Positions 18,201 to 26,650 of a DNA stretch of 64,000 nt are shown here, one piece after another. Position numbers and translations under genes: made by a program. The DNA is from JAICJR01 sp963848495 (GTDB lineage: Bacteria; Actinomycetota; Thermoleophilia; Solirubrobacterales; Thermoleophilaceae). Position 1 is the first letter of the stretch. Each line of letters opens with the position of its first letter. The DNA is taken from the NCBI GenBank assembly GCA_963848495.1, contig CAWKDV010000004.1, forward strand, positions 1,054,001 through 1,118,000, read 5' to 3'. Under the pieces are notes generated by a model. The model searched no databases, had not been told where the DNA came from, and saw only the letters and a program-made list of their open reading frames with translations.

Positions 18201-19136
18201 CACCAGCTCGCCATCGACACGCACAGCCTGCGAGCGACGATCAGCTTCGGCGTGACGGTCATCGACGGTGTACAGGTCGCGCCGGATGACGCGCTGGCGA
18301 TCGCGGATCTCGCGATGTACGAGGCCAAGCAACATGGCCGCGACCGCGTGGCCACCGCCCAGCCGGGCACCGACCGTGAGCGCGCCGAGAAGATCCTGCA
18401 CTGGTCAGAGCGGGTGCACACCGCGCTGCGCGAGCAGCGTTTCCAGCTCTACGCCCAACCGATCGTCGACCTGCTGACGGACGAGACCCGCCGCTACGAG
18501 CTGCTACTGCGACTGCGCGAGGACGACGGAATCGTCCTCCCGGCCAAGTTCATCCACATCGCCGAACGCCAGGGGCTGATAGGCGAAGTCGACCGCTGGG
18601 TCGTCGGGCAGGCGATGAAGGTGATCGCCGGGCACCCCGACCCGGAGGCGACGTTCGCGGTGAATCTCTCCGGCGCATCGATGAGCGACCCCTCCCTGCT
18701 CGGGTTCATCGAGAAGTCGATTGCCGAGCAGCAGATCGAGCCCGCGAGACTCATATTCGAGGTGACGGAGACCGCGGCCATCGCCGACATCGACGCCGCC
18801 CGCGAATTCGTCCAGCGGCTGCACGACATCGGCTGCGCCGTCGCGCTCGACGACTTCGGCTCGGGCTTCGGCTCCTTCACCTACCTCAAGTACCTGCCGA
18901 TCGACTACCTGAAGATCGACGGCGATTTCATCCGCCAGCTGCCCGGCAGCCTCGAGGACCGGCTCCTGGTCAAGGCGATCGTCGATGTCGCACGGGGGCT
19001 GGGCAAGCGAACGATCGCCGAGCACGCCGGATCGGAGGAGACGATCGAGCTCCTGCGCGCCTACGGCGTCGACTACGCCCAAGGCTTCCACCTCGGCGCG
19101 CCGGAACCCGTGACGTCGGCCCCAACCAGGCGTTAG
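15219..19136 (+). CDS. Seven-PAS GGDEF-EAL sensor protein
   Basis: This 1305-residue soluble protein has about seven PAS domains (roughly 20-130, 145-255, 270-375, 385-500, 510-630, 640-755 and 765-880). A GGDEF domain (about 885-1045) and an EAL domain (about 1060-1295) follow. The cyclase signature RLGGDEF and the I-site RDSD five residues before it are intact. The phosphodiesterase residues are also present: ELLLR in place of EAL, VNLSG, VTETA, DDFGSG, KIDG and YAQGF. It could therefore make or degrade c-di-GMP. PAS1/PAS2 and PAS4/PAS7 look like internal duplicates. No membrane segment is seen, so signals should be cytoplasmic (redox, gas or small ligands). The start could be GTG 15219 or the ATG at 15225 or 15234. 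Confidence 0.93.
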   Translation: MRMRLMSGEHCEQVSQVRAELYAAILATTSDGVWVFDRDARILDVSDAYCQMSGYTREELLAMRIPQLDATMSEARVAEEIKRCIDSGFVRFESRHRAKDGSLFDVEISASYSSEQDRFVLFARDVSERRRSEQDSRLRSEQYQSMLATTSDGFCLLGRGGRILDVNDAYCRMIGYSRAELLGVQVQELDAALTEAQLAEVIDRVHNDGFCRFDTRHRAKDGRTFDAEVSISHCLEQDLFVHFVRDISERKRSEAELAYMKELLDRSQELSKVGGWEWDVAAGRGAWTDEVYRIYGVDKSSYDPADPLAEAFAAYDEQGAEVIAAAFQRAIGEGEPYDLELGLIRPDGKRIVVRTIAEPVRENGRVVRVRGYIADVTELRGAEAEQRRLAAVVESSADAIVSADRAGRFTSWNPGAERLYGYSAEEIIGRPISVLAPDDLQDEQAALVERMLRAESIPAVETRRRRRDGSLVDVSIRGSVVRDSSGAVIGTSAIHRDMTEQRRIREALRHSEELFRGGFEHSPIGMMMTSREGTFERVNHAFAQMLGYEDPSELVGVHFTSITHPDDRADGLEAVRMMFEQGVPFTTEKRYLRRDGSSVHVLLGSIAIEGSEGRSTVLFTQVEDITERKQAEQELRHERDFIDATLDVAGALILVLDRDWRIVRFNRQSELLSGYGEAEVLGRHFDFLVPEPEREAVHVEMDQTAARRPTSQVNHWITKDGRLRLIRWSNAVLVDHAGHPTHFIGTGIDITEQDQAEQARERLATIVDASQDAIISLTAQGVIDSWNPGAERLYGYSAREAIGEHVAMLRAPEEQPGRDEMLVHILRGNSVDQFEVRDRCRDGTVIDVSISGSPILEADGTIVGVARTARDITERKHLERQLKFYADHDPLTGLFNRRRFGEELSQQIAQGARYGQTTGLLVGDIDNFKYVNDSLGHKAGDEFIQRIARALEGRLRDSDVLARLGGDEFAILLPRTDRDSAVLVAESLRQAVHDHQLAIDTHSLRATISFGVTVIDGVQVAPDDALAIADLAMYEAKQHGRDRVATAQPGTDRERAEKILHWSERVHTALREQRFQLYAQPIVDLLTDETRRYELLLRLREDDGIVLPAKFIHIAERQGLIGEVDRWVVGQAMKVIAGHPDPEATFAVNLSGASMSDPSLLGFIEKSIAEQQIEPARLIFEVTETAAIADIDAAREFVQRLHDIGCAVALDDFGSGFGSFTYLKYLPIDYLKIDGDFIRQLPGSLEDRLLVKAIVDVARGLGKRTIAEHAGSEETIELLRAYGVDYAQGFHLGAPEPVTSAPTRR

Positions 19137-19160
19137 CCGGCGCGCGATACTGGCGCGGCG

Positions 19161-19502
19161 ATGTCGACCGAGTACGTGACGCTCGTACGGGACTGGGTGG
19201 CCGCCTGGACCAATGGCGATCCCGCCGATCTCGGCGACCTCCAGATGTTCGCTCCGGAGGTCGTCTACGAGGACAACATCCTGCCTGACCACCACGGCGA
19301 GACTTACCGGGGGCATGAGGGAATTCGCAAGGCGTGGGCTCGCGCGATCGAGCCGTGGGAGAGCATCGAAGGCGGCCTGGAGTGGATCAAGGGTGCCGGA
19401 GATGACGTGGTGACCTGCCATCGGGGGCGGATGCGTGGAAAGGGCAGCGGGTTGCCGACTACGAAGGCTGGCGGCCTGGATACGACCATGCGGTCCAGGT
19501 GA
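19161..19502 (+). pseudogene. SnoaL/NTF2-like protein, 3' end lost
   Basis: The first 90 or so residues read as a SnoaL-like fold (VRDWVAAWTNGDPADL, YRGHEGIRKAWARAIEPWES, GAGDDVVTCHRGRMRG). The last strands, normally a REAYVWRFRDGKI-type ending, are missing. After RMRGKGSG the frame turns into unrelated sequence and stops. A different protein family begins in another frame at the same place, so the gene looks like the left half of a deletion joint. SnoaL-like proteins bind small molecules or act as polyketide cyclases; no function can be inferred for a half domain. Confidence 0.6.
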
Positions 19503-19894
19503 CTCCCGGCGTGCGCACGTTCCGGCTTTGGCGGGGACAGGACGATCCGAACCTGGTCACCATCGAGGAGACGTTCGGCACGCGGGAGGAGGCGCAGGCG
19601 GCGTGGACGAGCGCTGAGGCGCAGGCAGCGATGGAGGCCGATGGCGTTGACATGTCGTCTGTCCGGATCGAGTACTTCGACGAGGTCGATTCCGGGAAGC
19701 CAGCCGACGGCTGGGTGGCCGCGCGGCTGAGGCGGCCGCTCGTCCGGATTGGACGACGCCATCCGGGCGGCACGCCGACCGTCAATCGGGGCCGTCGTGA
19801 GCCGGGATCGGCTCAGCGAGCGCAGCGCGCGCGGGGGACGCGGGGAATGGGTCGGCGAAGTACTGGGTCTCGTGCGTCACGAGACCGTCGCTGA
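19430..19894 (+). pseudogene. Antibiotic-biosynthesis-monooxygenase-like domain, 5' end lost
   Basis: In a second frame from about 19430 the sequence reads DAWKGQRVADYEGW, then RTFRLWRGQDDPNLVTIEET, then EAQAAMEADGV and IEYFDEV. This is the pattern of small dimeric alpha/beta-barrel (ABM-like) proteins of about 95 residues. Its expected first strand is missing. The only start in this frame is a GTG in the middle of the domain (19499), and the end runs on into a basic low-complexity tail that overlaps the opposite-strand gene. It appears to be the right half of the same joint that truncates the SnoaL-like gene. Confidence 0.55.
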
Positions 19895-20195
19895 TCTCCA
19901 TGACGCTGAGCGAGTAGGTGGGCACGCCGTCATAGGTGATCACGCACTCGCTCACCCAAACGTCGCCGCCGCCCAGGATCCGGCGGATGGTGAAGTGGCG
20001 TTCGGCCGGGTGCCCGCCGCGTTGCGCTTGGATCCTCGACCGACCTCTGAAGCGCTCCCCGGACTGCGGGTAGTCGAGGATCGCGTCCTCAGCGTAGATC
20101 GCGTGCTCGAGCTCGACGTCCTCGCGCTCCGAGGCCTCCCAGTGCTGCTCTATCCGAGCCCGGATATCGGCGTCGCCATCGCTCGCGCTGCTCAT
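19782..20195 (-). CDS. SnoaL-like (NTF2 fold) protein
   Basis: The 137-residue protein starts with ATG at 20195. It reads IRARIEQHWEASEREDVELEHAIYAEDAILDYPQSGERFRGRSRI, the usual opening of a SnoaL-like polyketide-cyclase-fold protein, and ends with a MEISDGLVTHETQYFADPF strand. Such proteins are small-molecule binding or isomerase folds. The substrate is unknown, and the conserved Asp/His pair of true cyclases cannot be assigned with confidence. A short basic reading frame lies just upstream on the same strand. Confidence 0.75.
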   Translation of the reverse strand: MSSASDGDADIRARIEQHWEASEREDVELEHAIYAEDAILDYPQSGERFRGRSRIQAQRGGHPAERHFTIRRILGGGDVWVSECVITYDGVPTYSLSVMEISDGLVTHETQYFADPFPASPARAALAEPIPAHDGPD

Positions 20196-20239
20196 CCGTT
20201 GGCCCCCATGACCAGGAACGTCGACCGGTGCCGGCCCGC

Positions 20240-20344
20240 TCAGCGCCGTCGCTGTGAACCGCGGCCGGTGATGCGACCGCCGAGCCCGGTGAGTACGCGG
20301 CCCACCAGCCGGAAGGGGGCACTGACGATCTTGCCGATTCGCAA
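20240..20344 (-). CDS. Possible 34-residue basic amphipathic peptide
   Basis: A TTG start at 20344 is preceded at good spacing by GGAGGAG and opens a 34-codon frame. It begins LRIGKIVSAPFRLVGRVL and ends in SQRRR. The product would be a cationic amphipathic helix with a Gly-rich turn. It ends 44 nt before the SnoaL-like gene and could share its transcript. Only the strong ribosome site and the regular pattern support it. Apart from this frame and the hairpin at 20430, nothing is seen between 20196 and 20461. Confidence 0.35.
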   Translation of the reverse strand: MRIGKIVSAPFRLVGRVLTGLGGRITGRGSQRRR

Positions 20345-20429
20345 AGCTCCTCCGTTTGAGATCGGCGCAGAGTGTCCCACCACCCCGCCCCTGGGCGCGC
20401 GGGTCGGTGTGGTCGTGGGCCAGGAGCTC

Positions 20430-20449
20430 CCGCCGGCGTAAGCCGGCGG
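20430..20449. terminator. GC-rich hairpin after the ccm genes
   Basis: CCGCCGGC (20430-20437) and GCCGGCGG (20442-20449) form a perfect 8-bp stem with a GTAA loop. Outer pairs CCAGG/CCTGG and GTCGTG/CACGAC lengthen it imperfectly. It begins 12 nt past the last leftward ccm gene, as expected for the operon terminator, but no T-run follows. Confidence 0.45.
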
Positions 20450-20461
20450 CCTGGAACACGA

Positions 20462-20761
20462 CTACACGGACTCGCCGCCCTCGCCGGCGCTGGGGCCCAG
20501 CGCGTCCAGCTGCCGGAGGATCGCGATCGCCTGCGAGCGCAGCTCGGCGTCCACCCCGCGCCAGTCCTCCTCGGACAGCTTGCCCATGCGGAGGTCGAGC
20601 TCCGCGTCGCGGATCTCCCTGTACTTCGCCTCCTTGGCCGCCTCGAGCGCAGCGCGGCGGTCGTCCTCGCGGCGGTCGATCTCCGAGCCGCGGCGCAGCG
20701 GGCCGAGCACGACCCAGGCGACGACCAGCGCCAGCAGCACGATGGCGAACACGAGCTCCAA
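20462..20761 (-). CDS. Small CcmI-like membrane protein
   Basis: The 99-residue protein has one N-terminal transmembrane helix (MELVFAIVLLALVVAWVVLG). A charged helical region follows with AKYREIRDAELDLRMGKLSEEDW, which resembles the first cytoplasmic part of CcmI-type apocytochrome chaperones. The TPR repeats of full CcmI are absent. It lies four nt downstream of ccmF on the same strand, so a role in cytochrome c maturation is likely; the exact role is inferred from position and this short similarity. Confidence 0.6.
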   Translation of the reverse strand: MELVFAIVLLALVVAWVVLGPLRRGSEIDRREDDRRAALEAAKEAKYREIRDAELDLRMGKLSEEDWRGVDAELRSQAIAILRQLDALGPSAGEGGESV

Positions 20762-20765
20762 CCAG

Positions 20766-22925
<2,160 letters not shown>

Positions 22926-22932
22926 CAGCGCC

Positions 22933-23346
22933 TCACGTCTGCTGGCTGTTCGGGGCAGCCTGGAACTTCGACGGGCACTTGGTGATCAGCGAGTCCCGCT
23001 TGCCGACGAAGGTGCCGCCCTGCAGCTTGCCGTCGACGATCACCTCCCGCCCGGCCCGGAACGGATCGGGCACCTCGCCGGTGTAGACCACCGGCAGGGA
23101 CGGCCCCGCCCCGTTGCGGTCGGCGATCCGGAAGCGGAGCGTGTCGCCGTTGCGCTGCACCGAGCCGTTGACCACCTTGCCGGTGAGCTGGAGCGACCGC
23201 CCGGGGTCCACATGGCCCACGACCTGCGAGGGCTGCTTGGCCTCGGTGGCCGAGCTGAAGCTCGTGTAGATAAGGGCCCCGGCCAGGAGGATTGCTGCTG
23301 TTAGAGCGACGACCAGCCGGACCCGGCGCTTTCGAGATGGGTCCAC
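22933..23346 (-). CDS. ccmE: Heme chaperone CcmE, cysteine type with Phe in place of Tyr
   Basis: The 137-residue protein has an N-terminal anchor helix (VRLVVALTAAILLAGALIYTSF) and an OB fold with LTGKVVNGSVQ and PVVYTGEVPDPFRAGREVIVDG. CcmE carries heme covalently between CcmC and CcmF. E. coli uses His in an HxxxY motif; archaeal and some bacterial forms use CxxxY. Here the site reads KCPSKFQ, so the heme-attaching Cys is present but the usual Tyr axial ligand is Phe (codon TTC). The start is GTG 23346 without a strong ribosome site. Confidence 0.88.
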   Translation of the reverse strand: MDPSRKRRVRLVVALTAAILLAGALIYTSFSSATEAKQPSQVVGHVDPGRSLQLTGKVVNGSVQRNGDTLRFRIADRNGAGPSLPVVYTGEVPDPFRAGREVIVDGKLQGGTFVGKRDSLITKCPSKFQAAPNSQQT

Positions 23347-23373
23347 TAACCGTTGATTATCCCAGGCCGGCGG

Positions 23374-23700
23374 CTACTCGCGCCGGCTCGGGTGACCCTC
23401 GCCCGGCCAGGGCGACAGGATCAGCAGCAGCCGAGCGTCGGTCGTGGCCCGCACCTCGTGCCTCTCGGTCGGCTCGAAATGCGCCAGGAAGCCGGCTCCG
23501 CCGGTCTTCGTGCCCCCGTCTGAGGACACCTCCACCTCGCCGTCCACGACCACGAGATATGCCCGCTCGTGCACCTGGTGCTCCTGCAACTGCTCGCCTC
23601 CGGGCAGCGCGATGACGATCACGCGCGTCTCGTCGTCGGAGCGAAGTATCTGCGGGTGGTGCGCCTCGATGTTGAGTGAGTTGACGTCCCAGGTCTCCAC
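23374..23700 (-). CDS. Small cupin protein
   Basis: The 108-residue single-domain cupin begins VETWDVNSLN at a GTG. Cupin motif 1 is visible as LQEHQVHERAYLVVVDGEVEV and motif 2 as FEPTERHEV, with histidines that could bind a metal. Such small cupins are often sugar- or metabolite-binding or oxygenase-like, and the substrate cannot be told. An exact ECF41-like promoter motif overlaps the start codon (see 23683-23709). The gene is divergent from the amidase gene by 21 bp. Confidence 0.75.
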   Translation of the reverse strand: METWDVNSLNIEAHHPQILRSDDETRVIVIALPGGEQLQEHQVHERAYLVVVDGEVEVSSDGGTKTGGAGFLAHFEPTERHEVRATTDARLLLILSPWPGEGHPSRRE

Positions 23701-23709
23701 GGTGTGACA
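23683..23709 (-). promoter_or_regulatory. Exact match to ECF41 promoter motif over the cupin start
   Basis: On the minus strand TGTCACA (23709-23703), 16 nt and CGTC (23686-23683) match the ECF41 consensus exactly. However, transcription would then start inside the assigned cupin coding region. It is either chance or a sign that the cupin start lies downstream. Confidence 0.3.
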
Positions 23710-23721
23710 TCGTGACGGATC

Positions 23722-24354
23722 GTGCTCGCGCTGGTCGCCAGCCTGCTCGCGGTGCCGGCGCTCGCCGGCCACCCGGCCGCGCCGCCCCGCCCGGCGATCG
23801 TCCAGAGGCGGATCCCCTTCCCGGCCAAGCGCAAGGAGGAGATGCGCCGGTACGCGCTGCGCCACTACGGCATCGACGACTACCACCTGCGGGGTCCCAA
23901 GGTGATCGTCGAGCACGTGACGGCCACCGACAGCTTCAGCTCCGCCTACAACACGTTCGCCGACGACGTGCCGGACGTGGAGCTGCACGAGCTGCCACAG
24001 GTCTGCTCGCACTTCATCGTGGACCGCGACGGCACGATCTACGAGCTCGTGCCCACCACGATCATGTGCCGCCACACCGTGGGCCTCAACTGGACGGCGA
24101 TCGGGATCGAGCACGTGGGCACGAGCGACGCCGAGGTGATGGGCGACAAGCGCCAGCTCGACGCCTCGCTGCGGCTGACGCACTGGCTGAAGGCGAGGTA
24201 CGGGATCCTCGTGCGCAACGTGATCGGCCACGCCGAGAGCCTGTCGAGCCCCTACCACCGCGAGAAGGTGGCCGCCCTGCGCAACCAGACGCACGGCGAC
24301 ATGCAGCACGCCACGATGGTGCGCTACCGGCGCCTGTTGCGTAAGGCCGTCTAG
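23722..24354 (+). CDS. Secreted N-acetylmuramoyl-L-alanine amidase (amidase_2/PGRP type)
   Basis: The 210-residue protein begins with a short hydrophobic signal-like segment (LALVASLLAVPALAG). Amidase_2 landmarks follow: KVIVEHVTAT, VCSHFIVDRDGTIYELVP, CRHTVGLNWTAIGIEHVG and NVIGHAES. Histidines in EHVT, RHTVG and GHAE are in the right places for the catalytic zinc site. Such enzymes cut the bond between MurNAc and L-Ala of peptidoglycan. The GTG start gives a short signal region, so an upstream start overlapping the cupin gene is possible. The end overlaps the response-regulator stop by four nt. Confidence 0.85.
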   Translation: MLALVASLLAVPALAGHPAAPPRPAIVQRRIPFPAKRKEEMRRYALRHYGIDDYHLRGPKVIVEHVTATDSFSSAYNTFADDVPDVELHELPQVCSHFIVDRDGTIYELVPTTIMCRHTVGLNWTAIGIEHVGTSDAEVMGDKRQLDASLRLTHWLKARYGILVRNVIGHAESLSSPYHREKVAALRNQTHGDMQHATMVRYRRLLRKAV

Positions 24355-24749
24355 TCCCGCGCGTCGCGGCCGCGCTTGAGCATGTCCGTCACGCGGTCGA
24401 CCAGATCGTGCGGGCTGAACGGCTTCTTCATGTACTCGTCCGCGCCTGCGCGGTAGCCCTGCACCATGTCGAGCTGCCCCGCCCGCGCGGTGAGGAGCAG
24501 GACCGGGATGCCGGCCGTCTCGTGCGTCTCGCGCATGCGCGAGACCAGCTCGTAGCCGTTGAGGCCGGGCATCATCACGTCGAGCACGGCCACGTCGGGG
24601 CGCATCACCTGGGCCAGCTCCATGGCCTCGTCGCCGTCGCTCGCGCGCACGACGTCGAAGTGCGCCCGCTCCAGGTGCAGGGCGACGAGCTCGAGCACGT
24701 CCGCCTCGTCGTCCGCCACGAGCACCAGTGGCCGTTCGCGGTCGTCCAT
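24351..24749 (-). CDS. Single-domain response regulator (CheY-like)
   Basis: The 132 residues form one receiver domain. The acidic pair is in VADDEAD (13-14), the phospho-acceptor Asp57 in VAVLDVMMPG, and the Lys in DEYMKKPFSP. No DNA-binding or enzymatic output domain follows, so it works by protein contact or as a phosphorelay link. No histidine kinase is next to it. The long PAS protein and the SpoIIE phosphatase are further away, and nothing links them directly. Confidence 0.9.
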   Translation of the reverse strand: MDDRERPLVLVADDEADVLELVALHLERAHFDVVRASDGDEAMELAQVMRPDVAVLDVMMPGLNGYELVSRMRETHETAGIPVLLLTARAGQLDMVQGYRAGADEYMKKPFSPHDLVDRVTDMLKRGRDARD

Positions 24750-24875
24750 CGCTCCCGAACGTTAACGCGTGCGGATTGCGGGCCAATTACAAAACTTGTC
24801 CAAGCCGCGTGATCTTTCGCGCACTCGATGCGTTGGGGCTCCTGAAGTACGAACCCGGACCCCCAGGGAGACCAC

Positions 24876-25682
24876 ATGCGGAGAAATCACATCTACCTAC
24901 TCGCCGCGGTAAGCCTGATGGCGCTGCTGGCCCTCTCGGCCCAGGCATCGGCCAAGACCATCAAGGGCACGGTCGTGCACCGCAACTCCCACGCCGGCAG
25001 CTTCGTGGTGGCCGGCCGGCACGGCTCGCTGTCCGCCATCCACACCTCGAACAGCCCGCGCGAGGGCTCGGTCGTGGCGGTCTCGGCGCGCAGGCTCTCG
25101 AACGGCACCTTCGCGGCACGCCGCGTCAGAAGCCACGGCAAGCGCAGGCACGCCCGCGTGACCGGCCGTGTGACCTGGGTCGGCTCGAACGGCTTCACGG
25201 TCTCCGCGCGCGGCGCGTCGATCCTGGTCCACGGCTCCGACAACCATCCCGAGGTGGGCGACCACGTGAACGTGGGCGTGACGGTCGACGACCACGGCGA
25301 CCTGCAGGAGGACGACGTCAAGCAGCTCGGCGGGCAGCAGGGCGACATGCGGCTCGAGGGCTCGGTCCAGTCGATCGACTCTGGCGCCGGCACGATCACG
25401 GTCACGGCCGACGACGACGATCAGTCGGGCGCCTCGGTTGTGGTGCACGTGCCCGACACCACCCAGTTCACCGTCGGCCAGGAGGTCGAGCTGCTGGTGA
25501 GCGGCCCGGCGAGCGACGGCAGCTTCACGCTGGTGGCCGCCGACGATGACGGGCAGGACATGGGCGATGACCACGGCGGCGACAACAACAACCAGGGCGG
25601 CGACCACCACGGTGGCGGCGACAACAACTCCGGTCCAGACAACGGTGGCGACGGCTCCGGCCACCAGGGTCAGGACGACTAG
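24876..25682 (+). CDS. Secreted protein with DUF5666-like repeats and acidic Gly/Asn/His tail
   Basis: The 268-residue protein has a clear signal peptide (LLAAVSLMALLALSAQASA). Three OB-like repeat units follow (TIKGTVVHRNSHAGSFVV, ARVTGRVTWVGSNGFTVSA, MRLEGSVQSIDSGAGTITV), each ending in a V-x-V strand like DUF5666 domains. From about residue 222 the tail is almost entirely Asp, Gly, Asn, His and Gln (DDHGGDNNNQGG and similar), so it is acidic, probably disordered and possibly metal-binding. GGGAG precedes the ATG. Upstream, 24750-24875 holds a relatively AT-rich stretch (CCAATTACAAAACTTGT) that probably includes the promoter. The function is unknown. Confidence 0.75.
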   Translation: MRRNHIYLLAAVSLMALLALSAQASAKTIKGTVVHRNSHAGSFVVAGRHGSLSAIHTSNSPREGSVVAVSARRLSNGTFAARRVRSHGKRRHARVTGRVTWVGSNGFTVSARGASILVHGSDNHPEVGDHVNVGVTVDDHGDLQEDDVKQLGGQQGDMRLEGSVQSIDSGAGTITVTADDDDQSGASVVVHVPDTTQFTVGQEVELLVSGPASDGSFTLVAADDDGQDMGDDHGGDNNNQGGDHHGGGDNNSGPDNGGDGSGHQGQDD

Positions 25683-25723
25683 GGGCTCCCACGCACGCCC
25701 CTATCGGGGAACGGGAAGGGATA

Positions 25724-25759
25724 GTGGAGTCAGGCGACCTCGAGGTCGCCTGACTCCAC
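25724..25759. repeat. 36-bp perfect palindrome over the end of a methyltransferase gene
   Basis: GTGGAGTCAGGCGACCT (25724-25740), then CG, then its exact reverse complement to 25759. It lies between two convergent genes, and its right part encodes the last residues GVESGDLEV plus stop of the minus-strand gene. As RNA from either strand it would fold into a 17-bp stem, so it is probably a two-way terminator. Confidence 0.8.
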
Positions 25760-26650
25760 CCCGTCTATCCACCTCGGCAGCCACTCGAGGCCCTGGCTGA
25801 TGTAGGGCACGCGGCTGTCGTCGTAGCGTTCCGCCACCGCCCGCACCCGCTCGCGCGCCTCCTCGAAGCGCTGGAAGGAGACCAGCGCCCCGGCGCCCGC
25901 CAGCCGCACCTGCCCCGCCATCGGCTCCCCCACGCGCTCGGCGCAGCGGTCGACGAGCTCGAGCGCCTCGGTGCCGCTCAGCCGCTCGAGCAGCTGCGTG
26001 GGCAGCGCGCCCGCCGGGATCGCCTCGCGGACCCGGTAGACGGCCGAGCTGAAGTGCACGTGGCCCAGGTAGTCGACGTACTCGCCCAGCAGCTCCATGG
26101 CGATGGCGCACCAGGGATGGCCGAAGTGGACCAGGTCCTGCTGGATCAGGATGGAGTCGGGGCCGAGACAGGGGAAGAACTGCTCGAGCACGTGGTCGTG
26201 CACCGCCCAGCTCTTGGCCACATCCACGAACAGCGTGGCGATCGGCTCGCCGCCCCAGCGGAAGCCGCGGATGTCGCCGAGGTGGACGTCGACCAGCTCG
26301 CGCACCGGCTCGATGTGCCGCTCGAAGACGGGCAGCGTGCCGGCCCCGACCGCAAACGGGAAGTCGTCCGGGAAGTAGATCCGCTCCCAGTCGCCGCCGA
26401 CCTGGAAGAGGTCGTAGGCCTGCACGCGCCGGTCGCCCGCGCCGGCCGCCCGCAGCCCGAAGCCGAGCGACAGCGTGGAGCCTCCGAGAAAGCAGCCGGC
26501 GTCCACGATCTGGCCGCGTGCGCCGAGGCCCTCGCGCGCCGCCCAGTGCAGCAGCGCCCGCTCCTCGTAGGCGAGCATCGAGGGGACCTCCATTGCGGCG
26601 AGCGGGACGAGCGGGCGCTCCCGCTCCACGAGCTCGTTAAGAGGCGTCAC
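25730..26650 (-). CDS. TylF-like class I SAM-dependent methyltransferase
   Basis: The 306-residue protein shows the SAM-binding GxxxGGS loop in QIVDAGCFLGGSTLSL. The metal-site-like acidic stretch VDVAKSW is where TylF/MycF-type macrocin O-methyltransferases have their Mg-binding aspartates, and LIQQDLVHF follows. It probably methylates a sugar of a surface glycan or glycolipid, given the acyltransferase and glycosyltransferase around it; the substrate is inferred from context only. GTG 26650 overlaps the acyltransferase stop by four nt (GTGA). The C-terminus is encoded by half of a 36-bp palindrome. Confidence 0.75.
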   Translation of the reverse strand: MTPLNELVERERPLVPLAAMEVPSMLAYEERALLHWAAREGLGARGQIVDAGCFLGGSTLSLGFGLRAAGAGDRRVQAYDLFQVGGDWERIYFPDDFPFAVGAGTLPVFERHIEPVRELVDVHLGDIRGFRWGGEPIATLFVDVAKSWAVHDHVLEQFFPCLGPDSILIQQDLVHFGHPWCAIAMELLGEYVDYLGHVHFSSAVYRVREAIPAGALPTQLLERLSGTEALELVDRCAERVGEPMAGQVRLAGAGALVSFQRFEEARERVRAVAERYDDSRVPYISQGLEWLPRWIDGVESGDLEVA

